IMG/VR virus record: IMGVR_UViG_3300032309_003125
Location: 1-22,435 of that record
Length of the DNA: 22,435 bases
Source of the DNA: a virus
Reading direction: 5' to 3' (one strand)
Part shown: in pieces, positions 1 through 8,169 of the stretch
Numbering within the stretch: the stretch's first letter is position 1
Layout: each line of letters starts with the position of its first letter
Made by a program: the position numbers and the translations under genes
Notes under the pieces: generated by a model
What the model was told of the DNA's origin: nothing
Databases searched by the model: none
What the model saw: only the letters and a program-made list of their open reading frames with translations

Positions 1-309
1 GGACACAGAACAGTAAGTAACACTCACAACGTATCTGCTACAATCTCAATTAGAGAACATGAGTGGCCTGCAGTTGGAGAGTGGATGTGGGAAAACAGAG
101 ACCATTACAATGGACTTTCAGTTTTACCTTACGATGGAGGAACTTATATTCAAGCACCATTCGAAGATTGTACTGAAGAAAAATATGAAGAGTTGATGGA
201 AACTCTCAAAGACGTTGATCTTTCAAAAATTGTAGAGATTGACGATAACACGGATCTATCAGGTGAAGTTGCTTGTGCTGGTGGGGCTTGTGAAATAGTA
301 ATGGCGTAA
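1..309 (+). CDS. nrdJ: Class II (B12-dependent) ribonucleoside-triphosphate reductase, C-terminal fragment
   Basis: The frame is open from the first base of the window, so this is the last 102 residues of a longer gene whose start lies upstream. The fragment carries the end-of-barrel signature of adenosylcobalamin-dependent ribonucleotide reductases: an NVSAT segment, a tryptophan-rich EWPAVGEWMWEN helix, and LPYDGGTYIQAPFED. It ends in CAGGAC (codons 274-276 and 289-291), the C-terminal CxxxxC pair that in this family re-reduces the active-site disulfide. The enzyme makes deoxyribonucleotides for DNA synthesis, here presumably to support phage replication. The TAA stop overlaps the ATG of the next gene by one base, so the two are probably translationally coupled. 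The family call is strong. Whether it is a tri- or diphosphate reductase cannot be settled from the fragment; the short tail ending just after the CxxxxC suggests the monomeric RTPR type. Confidence 0.88.
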   Translation, partial: GHRTVSNTHNVSATISIREHEWPAVGEWMWENRDHYNGLSVLPYDGGTYIQAPFEDCTEEKYEELMETLKDVDLSKIVEIDDNTDLSGEVACAGGACEIVMA

Positions 310-503
310 TGGAAAATACAAATAATGTAAATCAAGGGGAGAAGCCAAAACTTCTCCCTTCTGATTTTTATGAAGAAAACGGAAGAAAAGTTATGACCGA
401 ACAATATCATATTCGTAGAGGGTATTGTTGTGGTAATGGTTGTAGACATTGTCCTTATATCCCTAAGGCAGTAAAAGGAAATACTACTTTAATTGAAAAA
501 TAA
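309..503 (+). CDS. DUF5522-like small cysteine-rich protein
   Basis: This 64-residue protein has a YxExGxxVxTxxYHxxRG lead-in followed by CCGNGCRHCPY (Cys40, Cys41, Cys45, Cys48). That is the pattern I recognise from DUF5522, a small family of unknown function common in Bacteroidota. The four cysteines could bind a metal or do thiol chemistry; neither is shown here. The start codon shares its A with the stop of the ribonucleotide reductase gene (TAATGG), so it is probably made together with that enzyme. There is no Shine-Dalgarno sequence. Such a gene in a phage is most simply explained by acquisition from a Bacteroidota host. The next gene begins after a 20-nt gap that holds a promoter-like motif. 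Confidence 0.8.
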   Translation: MENTNNVNQGEKPKLLPSDFYEENGRKVMTEQYHIRRGYCCGNGCRHCPYIPKAVKGNTTLIEK

Positions 504-511
504 TCCAAGTA

Positions 512-519
512 TATTTATA
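512..519 (+). promoter_or_regulatory. TATTTATA motif before gp25
   Basis: Exact TATTTATA, only 4 nt upstream of the gp25 ATG, in the 20-nt gap after the DUF5522-like gene. It is one of five such motifs, one in each intergenic gap of at least 20 nt. If it acts like a T4 late promoter element, the transcript would start at about the ATG and be leaderless or nearly so. Function is inferred from position and recurrence. Confidence 0.45.
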
Positions 520-523
520 ACAT

Positions 524-985
524 ATGGGTGACGGTACAACATATGGTATAAATTTTCCATTTAGAAATTCTTTAACAGGAGACTATTTGGAATTGACTAA
601 TACTGCAAACCAAGAAATCAGAGCGGATTTAATTAATCTTCTTTTAACAAGAAAAGGATCAAGATATTTCTTACCTGACTTTGGAACAAGATTATATGAA
701 TTCATATTTGAACCTATGGACGGTTTAACATTTGATGCTATCGAATCTGATATAAGAGCAAATGTAGAAAAATATATTCCAAATCTTTTGTTAGATAAAA
801 TAACAATTGAACCACTAGACCCAACAGAGGAAGCAACTGACGAATTTGCTTCTGTCGATCAACCCTCACCTGTTTATAGATATCCAGGGAAAGGAACCGC
901 AGAATACACTGCAAAAGTAAAAATTGAATATTCTGTTCAAGATAGCACTTTTGCAACAAGTGATTTTGTAATAATCAATATTTAA
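524..985 (+). CDS. gp25: Baseplate wedge protein, gp25-like (GPW/gp25 family)
   Basis: The 153-residue product matches the GPW/gp25 family in length and pattern. An N-terminal FPF is followed by a helical ALIN-type segment (ANQEIRADLINLLLTRKGSR), the family hallmark LPDFGTRLYEFIFEP, and a helix leading to VEKYIPNLLLDKITIEP. In T4 and other contractile machines this protein sits in the wedge core, binding gp6 and contacting the sheath-tube assembly. The position where relatives usually carry a Glu-Pro-Arg (EPR) motif appears to read Ile85-Pro86-Asn87, so only the proline is kept. An insertion of about 20 residues rich in acidic residues and prolines (roughly residues 97-120) precedes the last beta strands. 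The start fits the family N-terminus. gp6 follows after 5 nt, the usual wedge gene pairing. Confidence 0.9.
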   Translation: MGDGTTYGINFPFRNSLTGDYLELTNTANQEIRADLINLLLTRKGSRYFLPDFGTRLYEFIFEPMDGLTFDAIESDIRANVEKYIPNLLLDKITIEPLDPTEEATDEFASVDQPSPVYRYPGKGTAEYTAKVKIEYSVQDSTFATSDFVIINI

Positions 986-990
986 GATAA

Positions 991-2829
991 ATGGCTAATC
1001 GTAAGATATCATATACAACCAGAGACTTTGAAGGAATAAGATCCGAACTTATACAGTACGTTCGTACTTACTATCCTGAACTAATTCAAAACTTCAACGA
1101 TGCTTCGGTATTCTCAGTATTTTTGGATTTAAATGCTGCGGTAGCCGACAACTTACATTACCACATTGATAGAAGTATACAGGAAACTGTGTTACAATAC
1201 GCACAACAAAGATCTTCTGTCTACAACATTGCCAGGACATACGGATTGAAACTACCAGGACAAAGACCATCCGTAGCTCTTGTTGATTTTTCAATAACAG
1301 TTCCAGCCTTTGGAGATAAAGAAGATGAAAGATATTTGGGACAACTTAGAAGAGGTTCCCAAGTTTTAGGTGCAGGACAAGTTTTTGAAAACGTTGAAGA
1401 TATTGATTTTGCTTCACCGTATAATTCACAAGGGTTTCCAAATAGACTAAAGGTACCAAACTTCGATTCAAGTAATCGATTAGTAAACTATACAATTACA
1501 AAGAGAGAAGTTGTTGTTAATGGATTAACTAAAGTTTTCAAAAGAGTTATAAGTCCAAGTGATGTAAGACCATTCTTAGAAATATTCCTACCTGAAAAAA
1601 ACGTTTTAGGTGTTACAAGTGTTTTATTAAAAGATGGTACAAGTTACACAACAGTACCAACAGTCAATGAATTCTTAGGATTACAAAACAGATGGTATGA
1701 AGTTGATGCTTTAGCTGAAGACAGAATATTCATTGAAGACCCAACAAAAGTATCAGACCAACCAGGTATCAAAGTGGGTAGATACATTCAAACACAAGAT
1801 AGATTTATTACTGAATATACCCCTGAAGGATTTTTAAAGATGACTTTTGGTGGTGGAACAAACACATCACAAGATGCCTTAGATCAATTCACAACTCTTG
1901 GAGTTCCTTTGAATTTACAATTGTATCAAAATAACATGTCATTAGGATCTGCCTTAAAAGCTAACACAACATTATTCATTCAATATAGAACGGGTGGTGG
2001 GTTATCAACTAACTTAGGAACTAATGTAATTAATCAAATCGGTACAGTTACATTTTTCGTTAACGGTCCTTCTGAAAATATTAACCAACAAGTTGTTGGA
2101 TCTTTAAGATGTAACAACGTGACAGCAGCAATTGGTGGAGCGGGACAACCAACAGTAGAAGAAACAAGAAACTATGTTGCATTTAACTTCTCATCACAAA
2201 ACAGAGCGGTGACAATTAATGACTACGAAGCTATTATTAGAAAGATGCCATCTCAGTTTGGAGCACCTGCAAAAGTTGCGATAACTGAAAACAACAATAA
2301 AATTCAAGTTCAAATTTTATCATACGATACTTCAGGTAACTTAACATCAATTGTGTCAAACACCTTGAAACAAAACTTGGCAAATTATTTATCAAACTAT
2401 AGAATGATGAATGACTATGTTTCAATTGAAACTGCTGAAGTTATTGATCTTAGTTTTGAAGTTTCAGTTGTATTAGATGCAACACAAAACCAAGGACAAG
2501 TTATTACAAATATTATCAATAAGTTGACGACATTCATGAATCCACAAATAAGACAACTTGGACAAAACATTTATTTGTCTGAATTGAATAGTTTGATTCA
2601 AGACGAAAATGGAGTTATTACTGTTACAGGAATCAATGTGTTCAATGAAGTTGGAGGACAGTATTCATCATTCCAAACATCAATGGCATATTCTGATGAC
2701 GTTACAAAACAAATCAGACCTGTTGATGACACAATATTCGCTCAACCAAATCAAGTGTACCAAATCAGATATCCTCAGAAAGATATTAAGGTGAGAGTTA
2801 AGAACTTCCAGAACGTTCAGTTCTCTTAA
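991..2829 (+). CDS. gp6: Baseplate wedge protein, gp6/J-like
   Basis: The 612-residue product resembles T4 gp6 (about 660 residues) and the wider baseplate J family. The N-terminus has the typical YTTRDFEGIRSELIQYV...YPEL..NFNDASVFSVFLDLNAAVADNLHYHIDR pattern, followed by a helix with QETVLQYAQQRSSVYNIA and a GLKLPGQRPS turn (about residues 1-95). The middle is beta-rich with a GGGTNTSQD-type segment near residues 287-296. The later VTINDYEAIIRKMPSQFG segment near residue 410 is also typical of gp6/J proteins. In T4, gp6 dimers build the inner iris of the baseplate and drive its conformational switch. The gene follows gp25 by 5 nt and is followed by a 96-nt gap with a hairpin and a promoter-like motif, so gp25-gp6 looks like a two-gene unit. 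Confidence 0.9.
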   Translation: MANRKISYTTRDFEGIRSELIQYVRTYYPELIQNFNDASVFSVFLDLNAAVADNLHYHIDRSIQETVLQYAQQRSSVYNIARTYGLKLPGQRPSVALVDFSITVPAFGDKEDERYLGQLRRGSQVLGAGQVFENVEDIDFASPYNSQGFPNRLKVPNFDSSNRLVNYTITKREVVVNGLTKVFKRVISPSDVRPFLEIFLPEKNVLGVTSVLLKDGTSYTTVPTVNEFLGLQNRWYEVDALAEDRIFIEDPTKVSDQPGIKVGRYIQTQDRFITEYTPEGFLKMTFGGGTNTSQDALDQFTTLGVPLNLQLYQNNMSLGSALKANTTLFIQYRTGGGLSTNLGTNVINQIGTVTFFVNGPSENINQQVVGSLRCNNVTAAIGGAGQPTVEETRNYVAFNFSSQNRAVTINDYEAIIRKMPSQFGAPAKVAITENNNKIQVQILSYDTSGNLTSIVSNTLKQNLANYLSNYRMMNDYVSIETAEVIDLSFEVSVVLDATQNQGQVITNIINKLTTFMNPQIRQLGQNIYLSELNSLIQDENGVITVTGINVFNEVGGQYSSFQTSMAYSDDVTKQIRPVDDTIFAQPNQVYQIRYPQKDIKVRVKNFQNVQFS

Positions 2830-2866
2830 GTTTATTTACAATTTTATTAGGTTATTATTAAATTGT

Positions 2867-2899
2867 ACGCCCATTCACATTTCCTTAGAAAATGGGGGT
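2867..2899 (+). terminator. Possible hairpin terminator after gp6
   Basis: Inverted repeat ACGCCCATT (2867-2875) and AATGGGGGT (2891-2899): eight of nine pairs match (one G-G mismatch) around a 15-nt loop. It is the only GC-rich patch in the 96-nt gap 2830-2925 and lies between the gp6 stop and the next promoter-like motif, as a terminator would. No T-run follows, so it could instead be an RNA-end stabiliser or chance. Confidence 0.3.
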
Positions 2900-2904
2900 T
2901 AAAC

Positions 2905-2911
2905 TATTTAT
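2905..2911 (+). promoter_or_regulatory. TATTTAT motif before the 1747-residue gene
   Basis: CTATTTATC in the context TTAAACTATTTATC, 14 nt upstream of the ATG at 2926. The context ...AAACTATTTAT is nearly the same as that before position 11764. It follows the hairpin at 2867-2899, giving a plausible terminator-then-promoter arrangement. Inferred from recurrence and position only. Confidence 0.45.
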
Positions 2912-2925
2912 CAAAAAAGAGATGA

Positions 2926-5900
2926 ATGACCAATTCTTACAGAATTAAAACACAAGTAGGGTCTGACCAAACAATAAATGTACAGATAGATCAAGAGTTC
3001 GACTTTTTAGAGATTCTATCTTTGAAGATTCAAAGTGATGATATCTACACAAGAAACTGTGCAGACTATGGTGTCATTGTTGGTCGTGTTACTGCTAACG
3101 GAGGATTCGGATTACCAAATGTAAGAGTGTCTGTTTTTGTACCTTTAGAACAAGAAGATGAGAATAACGAGATTATCTCAACACTTTATCCTTATAAAAC
3201 AACTAATGACAAGAATGAAGATGGGTATAGATATAATCTATTACCGTATGAAAAATCTTATTCAAAACATGCCGCGACAGGTACATTTCCTTCAAGAAAT
3301 GACGCTTTAACAAATCCAACAGTTGTTACTGTTTATGACAAATACTATAAGTTTACTGTAAAGACCAATGATAGTGGTGACTACATGATAATGGGTGTTC
3401 CATTAGGAGACCAAACAGTGTTCATGGATTGTGACCTATCTGATATAGGTGAGTTTAGTTTGACTCCACAGGACTTGATAAGAATGGGGATTGCAACTGA
3501 AAGCCAATTATCAGGAAATAATTTCAAATCATCACCTGACTTACAATCATTACCACAAATTATTTCACTTCAAGCAAATATAAGTGTGTCACCATTATGG
3601 GGACAACCTGAAGTTTGTCAATTAGCAATTAATAGAGTCGACTTTGATTTAAGGGATGATGCAAATATTGATATACAACCTACAGCAGTATTCATGGGAT
3701 CTATAATTTCTGCCAGTGATAGAAGAGTTATAAGAAAGAATTGTAGACCTTCTACCGAGGCGGGTAATATATGTGACTTAGTCTCAGGACCTGGTGAAAT
3801 TCTTGCAATAAGACAAACAGTAGGTCAAGATAGTAATGGTCGACCTATTTTAGAAGAGTATGAATTTGATGGAGGAGCTAAAGTAATAGATGGAGATGGT
3901 GCGTGGTTAACCGATTTACCTATGAATTTGGACTATGTCATAACCAATGAATTTGGTGAAAGAACAATATCTTTAGATCCAAATGTTGGTATACCAACGA
4001 AAGGGAAATATAGATTCAAAATTAAATGGGAACAATCTCCCGATATGGGAGAACAAGTTAAAAGAGCTTATTATCTTTTACCGAATGTGAGAGAATATGG
4101 TTGGAGCTCTGCATCATTGGACCCATCAACCTTTACGTCAGGGTCTACTTCATATCAACAATATCAAAAGTCTTATGCCTTTTCTTTGGATTGGGACGAA
4201 TACGCCGACCCAACAACAGCTATTAGTTGTCAAGACACCTTTTATGAATTTGGATACAATAGAGTTTATACTCCATCACAATTCATTGACGGATATCATA
4301 ATGGATCTAATAGAGGTAGATTCATCGGAATAAAAGAAATATTAGACTCGACTTGTGATTCGACAAACAACAAGTTTCCAACCAATGATGGAGTTAAGAA
4401 TTTTGATTTGATTTTCATCCTATTCAACTTCTTTTTTAGTTTTATAACGTTGTTACTTATACCATTAATGGTTGTGGTACATATACTGGCATTTTTATGG
4501 CCGATACTTAAAATTGTAATTACATTTGTATACGGAACACTGGCGACTTTTGTATATGTTTTATGTAAAATTGTTGATGCAATTCCATTTGTTACTATCA
4601 ATTGTCCAAGACCACCGTCGTTCAGAGATATTTTTAATTCATTAGGAGACCCGTTCAAAAATATTGCATTACCAACGATAACGTATCCTGATTGTGAACT
4701 TTGTTCTTGTACTAATGAAACACCAGAATCAAATGCAAACGCTCAGGCGTTCGTTCAAGAGTCTTTAAAAACGACATCTTTAACATTATTGGCGGATACA
4801 CCAAATCCTGTTTCTTATGGTAATATATTTGATGAACAATATTGTATTGATGATACTTGGTTCAAATATTATAATACAACTTATTTTACTTTAGATCAAC
4901 AAGGTATTTCATGTAGACGACAAACAGTTGAAAATCCAGCAAATGTATACCAAACAGATATACAAAGAATTGTTGCAGGAAATAATCAAAATAGTGTTGG
5001 ACAAAGAACTCCATCAACACTTTGGATTGCTGATAGACCTAGAGCATCTTTCGATTTGACCTTGACCGAAAGACTTAATTTATTTAATCTTAAGAATCAA
5101 TATTTTAATAGTACAGGAGGTTTCAACCAAGTTAGAACTTATGTTGCCTCAGATGTTGCAGCCAACTCAGGACAGTATCATTATGATAATACAATAACGA
5201 TTTTATGTGATCCTATTACATTAGAAAATTTTACAACAGGAAGAGTGATGACGTTCCAAAATCCATTCAATTCTTTGGATCCAAACGTGAATGGTGCTGA
5301 AACTAATTTCTCAGGATTTTCGTCATCAACAGGATACGCTAAGAACCTGAAGGCAATCACAGTGAATTATGCTAATCCTGATAATCCTGATCAATTGTTA
5401 TCTCAACAGTATATTGTTAATCAATCGGCGGATACTATTCAAAACTGTTGGGTTTCCACAATAACTGCGGAAACAGGAACACAATGGTACTATACTGATT
5501 GTGACGGAATTTATCATTCTGGAGACACATTGATGACAGGTACAGTATGTGTAAATGATTTATTTCCGTATGATGGCGTTGCAATAACAAGCGCGAGGTG
5601 TCAAGAGCCCAAGTTTCTAATGTATTCAAAAGTTAAATCTGATTGTGAATACTTCCAAGTTATTACGGCAATGACTTACAGTAATTTTTCATCTTTAAAT
5701 CCACAGGTTTTCACAGGACAAAGAAGTTTAAATGAAAGATATATTGCTGGTGCAATGTATTTGTGGGAAGAACATCACGTTAAAACAGGGTTCTTAGGTT
5801 TAGGACAAGGAGCCAAAACTTGGCAACCGATGTATGCAACAAGACCATACTATGCAATACCTGACAACAAAGATATTTGTGTTGTTGTATTACAAAGAGG

Positions 5901-8169
5901 TGTTGACCCAAACAGTACAAGACAAACAACAACAGTAGACATATCAAGGATATGCGGACAACCATATGGAACAGTACAAGTAACATCAAAATATAAATTG
6001 AATATTCCTATACAAACAGGTTTAGTCTTACCAAGACATGATCAATATTCTACAAATGAGAGTAGTCCCATATTTTTTGACTCATATATTTTCCAACCAG
6101 GAACAAATTATTCAGGATATACTACAAACATGCCTTCATATTATTCAAGTTTGGACTCAACAAGTGTTGGGTCATTCCAAGTTAAATCTGGAAACACATA
6201 TTCTATTTTAGATTCTACAAAGGTGACAATAAACTCAGGAAGTTATGGGTCTTATTTGAAGGCAAACACTTCTGTGAACGTATTTGGGATGTCACAATAT
6301 CCAATAGTAAGTTCACAACCAATGTATAGTGATTATGCTGCTGTTTTAAATCCAAATAAACTCAATTGGTATACTGTATTCGGAAGATATTACTCAGATG
6401 TTTCACAAGGTAAAAAAATGGTGGGATATTGGAACGATGAATATGTGGAAGGAGGTTCGTATTTCTTTGCATCGGTTGGAGGAACTATTGAAGATAATTT
6501 AGCTTCTCTAAGAGTCGATAGATTTGTTTATTTCTCTCCAGTCTACTCAACAGCTACCACAATGTCTATGCAAGCTCAAACTGAAAAAATTGTCATGAGA
6601 ACAGACAGACTTCCAACATCAACTTCAAGATCAGGATATGAAAACAACAGTTACTTGTTACACCAAAATACAAACTTCAGTTTTTATTTTGTTAGTGACG
6701 AAGGTGATGTTGAGTCTTATGATGATCAAGGGGCTTCATTTTTAATTAATGAGGCAGCAGAAGAACTAAGTCAGTATGAAGAACAATTCACATCGACCTT
6801 TACATGTCAAGGATTAGTACCATTACAATGTTATTCTGGTGATTCAGAATCATTCGGTGTTAAACCTTCTACAGATTCTTGTTATAAGAAAGCTGTTGTT
6901 AAAGGAGGATGTTATGTTTTTGTTAGTAAGGTTATATTGTCATTACCTAATGACTTTAAACAATTAGGTGAATACAAGGCAAGAACAAGAGTAAACTTCG
7001 CAGCTTGTAGAGGTGTATTCGGACATACCTTTATTAATAATTGGGTTAATGGTGTGTTATATCATTTTCCTTTTAGAAATTTAAGATTTTTTAAATCTCC
7101 TTTAGATCCTGTAGATCCTAACGGACCATATAATGAGTTTTGTAAGGACACAATTGTATTACATGAAAAGACCAATAATTTTTATTATAGATCTTCACCA
7201 TACAATTCATCGAGTAAAACATTTGTTGGTAAACAAAGAACACCTTCACCAAGAAGAAGAAATGAAAAAGAAATTCTATTCCCAACAACTGTTATGGATA
7301 TGGGACCAAGAGACGCTTTCACTCAAGAGATTTCGTTAAACGAAGAATTCTATGGATATAATATGACTAATATACCAACTACTACATTCCAAGACCCTGC
7401 TGAAATTTTGAATCTTTTTATCATATCAAGACAGGTTAACTCTAAGTGGTTGGGTAATCTTATTGGATTAGGAGATGGATCTATTAACGCTTTCTTTACA
7501 AGAAATAAGTCAAAGATAGATGGGGACTATGCTCAAATGATTTCAATTAATTCAGAACTCGGTGTTCAAGAATTCAATTTTGAGGCATACACTGCACAAT
7601 CAGGATCAAGTACAAACAATCCATTCTACGTTGGACAAGATAGAAGTGGTAACCCAGTGATTGGTGTTTTCTTCTCTTCTGATACTGTAACAAGAGACTT
7701 GGTTACTCCGAGAAGATTGATTAGAAATGATAATGCAACATATAACAGTGCTGTTTATGATTACTTACCTGTTAAAACACAGGAAGTTCCATTCTATTCT
7801 TGGCAAACAAGAAATAGTAATGCTATCTTCGGTACCGAAAATAATGATTGGAGAACAGGATCAATTGAGAAAAATCTATATCAGAAGTTAAATAGAACTG
7901 ATATTACATCAAACTATTTTATGGGTGAAAATCCAAGAGCAGACTTCATGAAAGGATACATTTATAATAGAAGTAATGTTTTATTCGGAGCTGGAACTAC
8001 AGGTGAAGCTTATCAGTTCGAAGGAGATAAAAACACTGCCGATTCACCGAGTTACGACCCGGTTAATTTAAATTCTTATTTCACAGTTGGATTACCTTTC
8101 CATTTCTATTTTGGATTATCGAGAGGTAAGAGTGCGATGAATAGGTTTGTTAAAAAATATGTTGATTAA
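2926..8169 (+). CDS. Very large putative baseplate/tail protein with an internal membrane-type module
   Basis: This 1747-residue protein is the largest complete gene here and sits directly after gp6, where T4 has gp7. Residues about 48-172 look like a carboxypeptidase-regulatory-like beta-sandwich (VGRVTANGGFGLPNVRVSVF, then DSGDYMIMGVPLG). Residues about 495-558 are strikingly hydrophobic, long enough for two or three membrane helices broken only by Pro513, His519, Pro526, Lys529 and Lys548. They are followed by a CxxCxC cluster (Cys590, Cys593, Cys595). The remaining 1150 residues are polar, rich in Tyr, Asn and Ser, and end in a VGLPFHFYFGLSRGKSAMNRF segment. An in-frame stop lies immediately upstream of the chosen ATG. 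Location by synteny suggests a baseplate part, but I do not recognise the protein as a whole and do not claim it is gp7. Its stop overlaps the next ATG (TAATGG). Confidence 0.75.
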   Translation: MTNSYRIKTQVGSDQTINVQIDQEFDFLEILSLKIQSDDIYTRNCADYGVIVGRVTANGGFGLPNVRVSVFVPLEQEDENNEIISTLYPYKTTNDKNEDGYRYNLLPYEKSYSKHAATGTFPSRNDALTNPTVVTVYDKYYKFTVKTNDSGDYMIMGVPLGDQTVFMDCDLSDIGEFSLTPQDLIRMGIATESQLSGNNFKSSPDLQSLPQIISLQANISVSPLWGQPEVCQLAINRVDFDLRDDANIDIQPTAVFMGSIISASDRRVIRKNCRPSTEAGNICDLVSGPGEILAIRQTVGQDSNGRPILEEYEFDGGAKVIDGDGAWLTDLPMNLDYVITNEFGERTISLDPNVGIPTKGKYRFKIKWEQSPDMGEQVKRAYYLLPNVREYGWSSASLDPSTFTSGSTSYQQYQKSYAFSLDWDEYADPTTAISCQDTFYEFGYNRVYTPSQFIDGYHNGSNRGRFIGIKEILDSTCDSTNNKFPTNDGVKNFDLIFILFNFFFSFITLLLIPLMVVVHILAFLWPILKIVITFVYGTLATFVYVLCKIVDAIPFVTINCPRPPSFRDIFNSLGDPFKNIALPTITYPDCELCSCTNETPESNANAQAFVQESLKTTSLTLLADTPNPVSYGNIFDEQYCIDDTWFKYYNTTYFTLDQQGISCRRQTVENPANVYQTDIQRIVAGNNQNSVGQRTPSTLWIADRPRASFDLTLTERLNLFNLKNQYFNSTGGFNQVRTYVASDVAANSGQYHYDNTITILCDPITLENFTTGRVMTFQNPFNSLDPNVNGAETNFSGFSSSTGYAKNLKAITVNYANPDNPDQLLSQQYIVNQSADTIQNCWVSTITAETGTQWYYTDCDGIYHSGDTLMTGTVCVNDLFPYDGVAITSARCQEPKFLMYSKVKSDCEYFQVITAMTYSNFSSLNPQVFTGQRSLNERYIAGAMYLWEEHHVKTGFLGLGQGAKTWQPMYATRPYYAIPDNKDICVVVLQRGVDPNSTRQTTTVDISRICGQPYGTVQVTSKYKLNIPIQTGLVLPRHDQYSTNESSPIFFDSYIFQPGTNYSGYTTNMPSYYSSLDSTSVGSFQVKSGNTYSILDSTKVTINSGSYGSYLKANTSVNVFGMSQYPIVSSQPMYSDYAAVLNPNKLNWYTVFGRYYSDVSQGKKMVGYWNDEYVEGGSYFFASVGGTIEDNLASLRVDRFVYFSPVYSTATTMSMQAQTEKIVMRTDRLPTSTSRSGYENNSYLLHQNTNFSFYFVSDEGDVESYDDQGASFLINEAAEELSQYEEQFTSTFTCQGLVPLQCYSGDSESFGVKPSTDSCYKKAVVKGGCYVFVSKVILSLPNDFKQLGEYKARTRVNFAACRGVFGHTFINNWVNGVLYHFPFRNLRFFKSPLDPVDPNGPYNEFCKDTIVLHEKTNNFYYRSSPYNSSSKTFVGKQRTPSPRRRNEKEILFPTTVMDMGPRDAFTQEISLNEEFYGYNMTNIPTTTFQDPAEILNLFIISRQVNSKWLGNLIGLGDGSINAFFTRNKSKIDGDYAQMISINSELGVQEFNFEAYTAQSGSSTNNPFYVGQDRSGNPVIGVFFSSDTVTRDLVTPRRLIRNDNATYNSAVYDYLPVKTQEVPFYSWQTRNSNAIFGTENNDWRTGSIEKNLYQKLNRTDITSNYFMGENPRADFMKGYIYNRSNVLFGAGTTGEAYQFEGDKNTADSPSYDPVNLNSYFTVGLPFHFYFGLSRGKSAMNRFVKKYVD

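Noticed and set aside
512-519. Exact T4 late promoter TATAAATA on the minus strand at 512-519, 11740-11747 and 19949-19956
   Set aside because: It would fire away from the adjacent start codons and no minus-strand gene is credible anywhere in the window. The plus-strand reading fits the gene layout better, though the reverse reading is not excluded experimentally.
2386-2392. TATTTAT inside gp6 (also 10368-10374 and 19379-19385) as further promoters
   Set aside because: They are inside genes with no start codon of a real gene shortly downstream, so they are treated as background occurrences in AT-rich sequence.
4296-4658. 120-codon minus-strand ORF
   Set aside because: It lies wholly inside the 1747-residue gene opposite its hydrophobic segment, has no start context or neighbours on that strand, and is best explained as a shadow.
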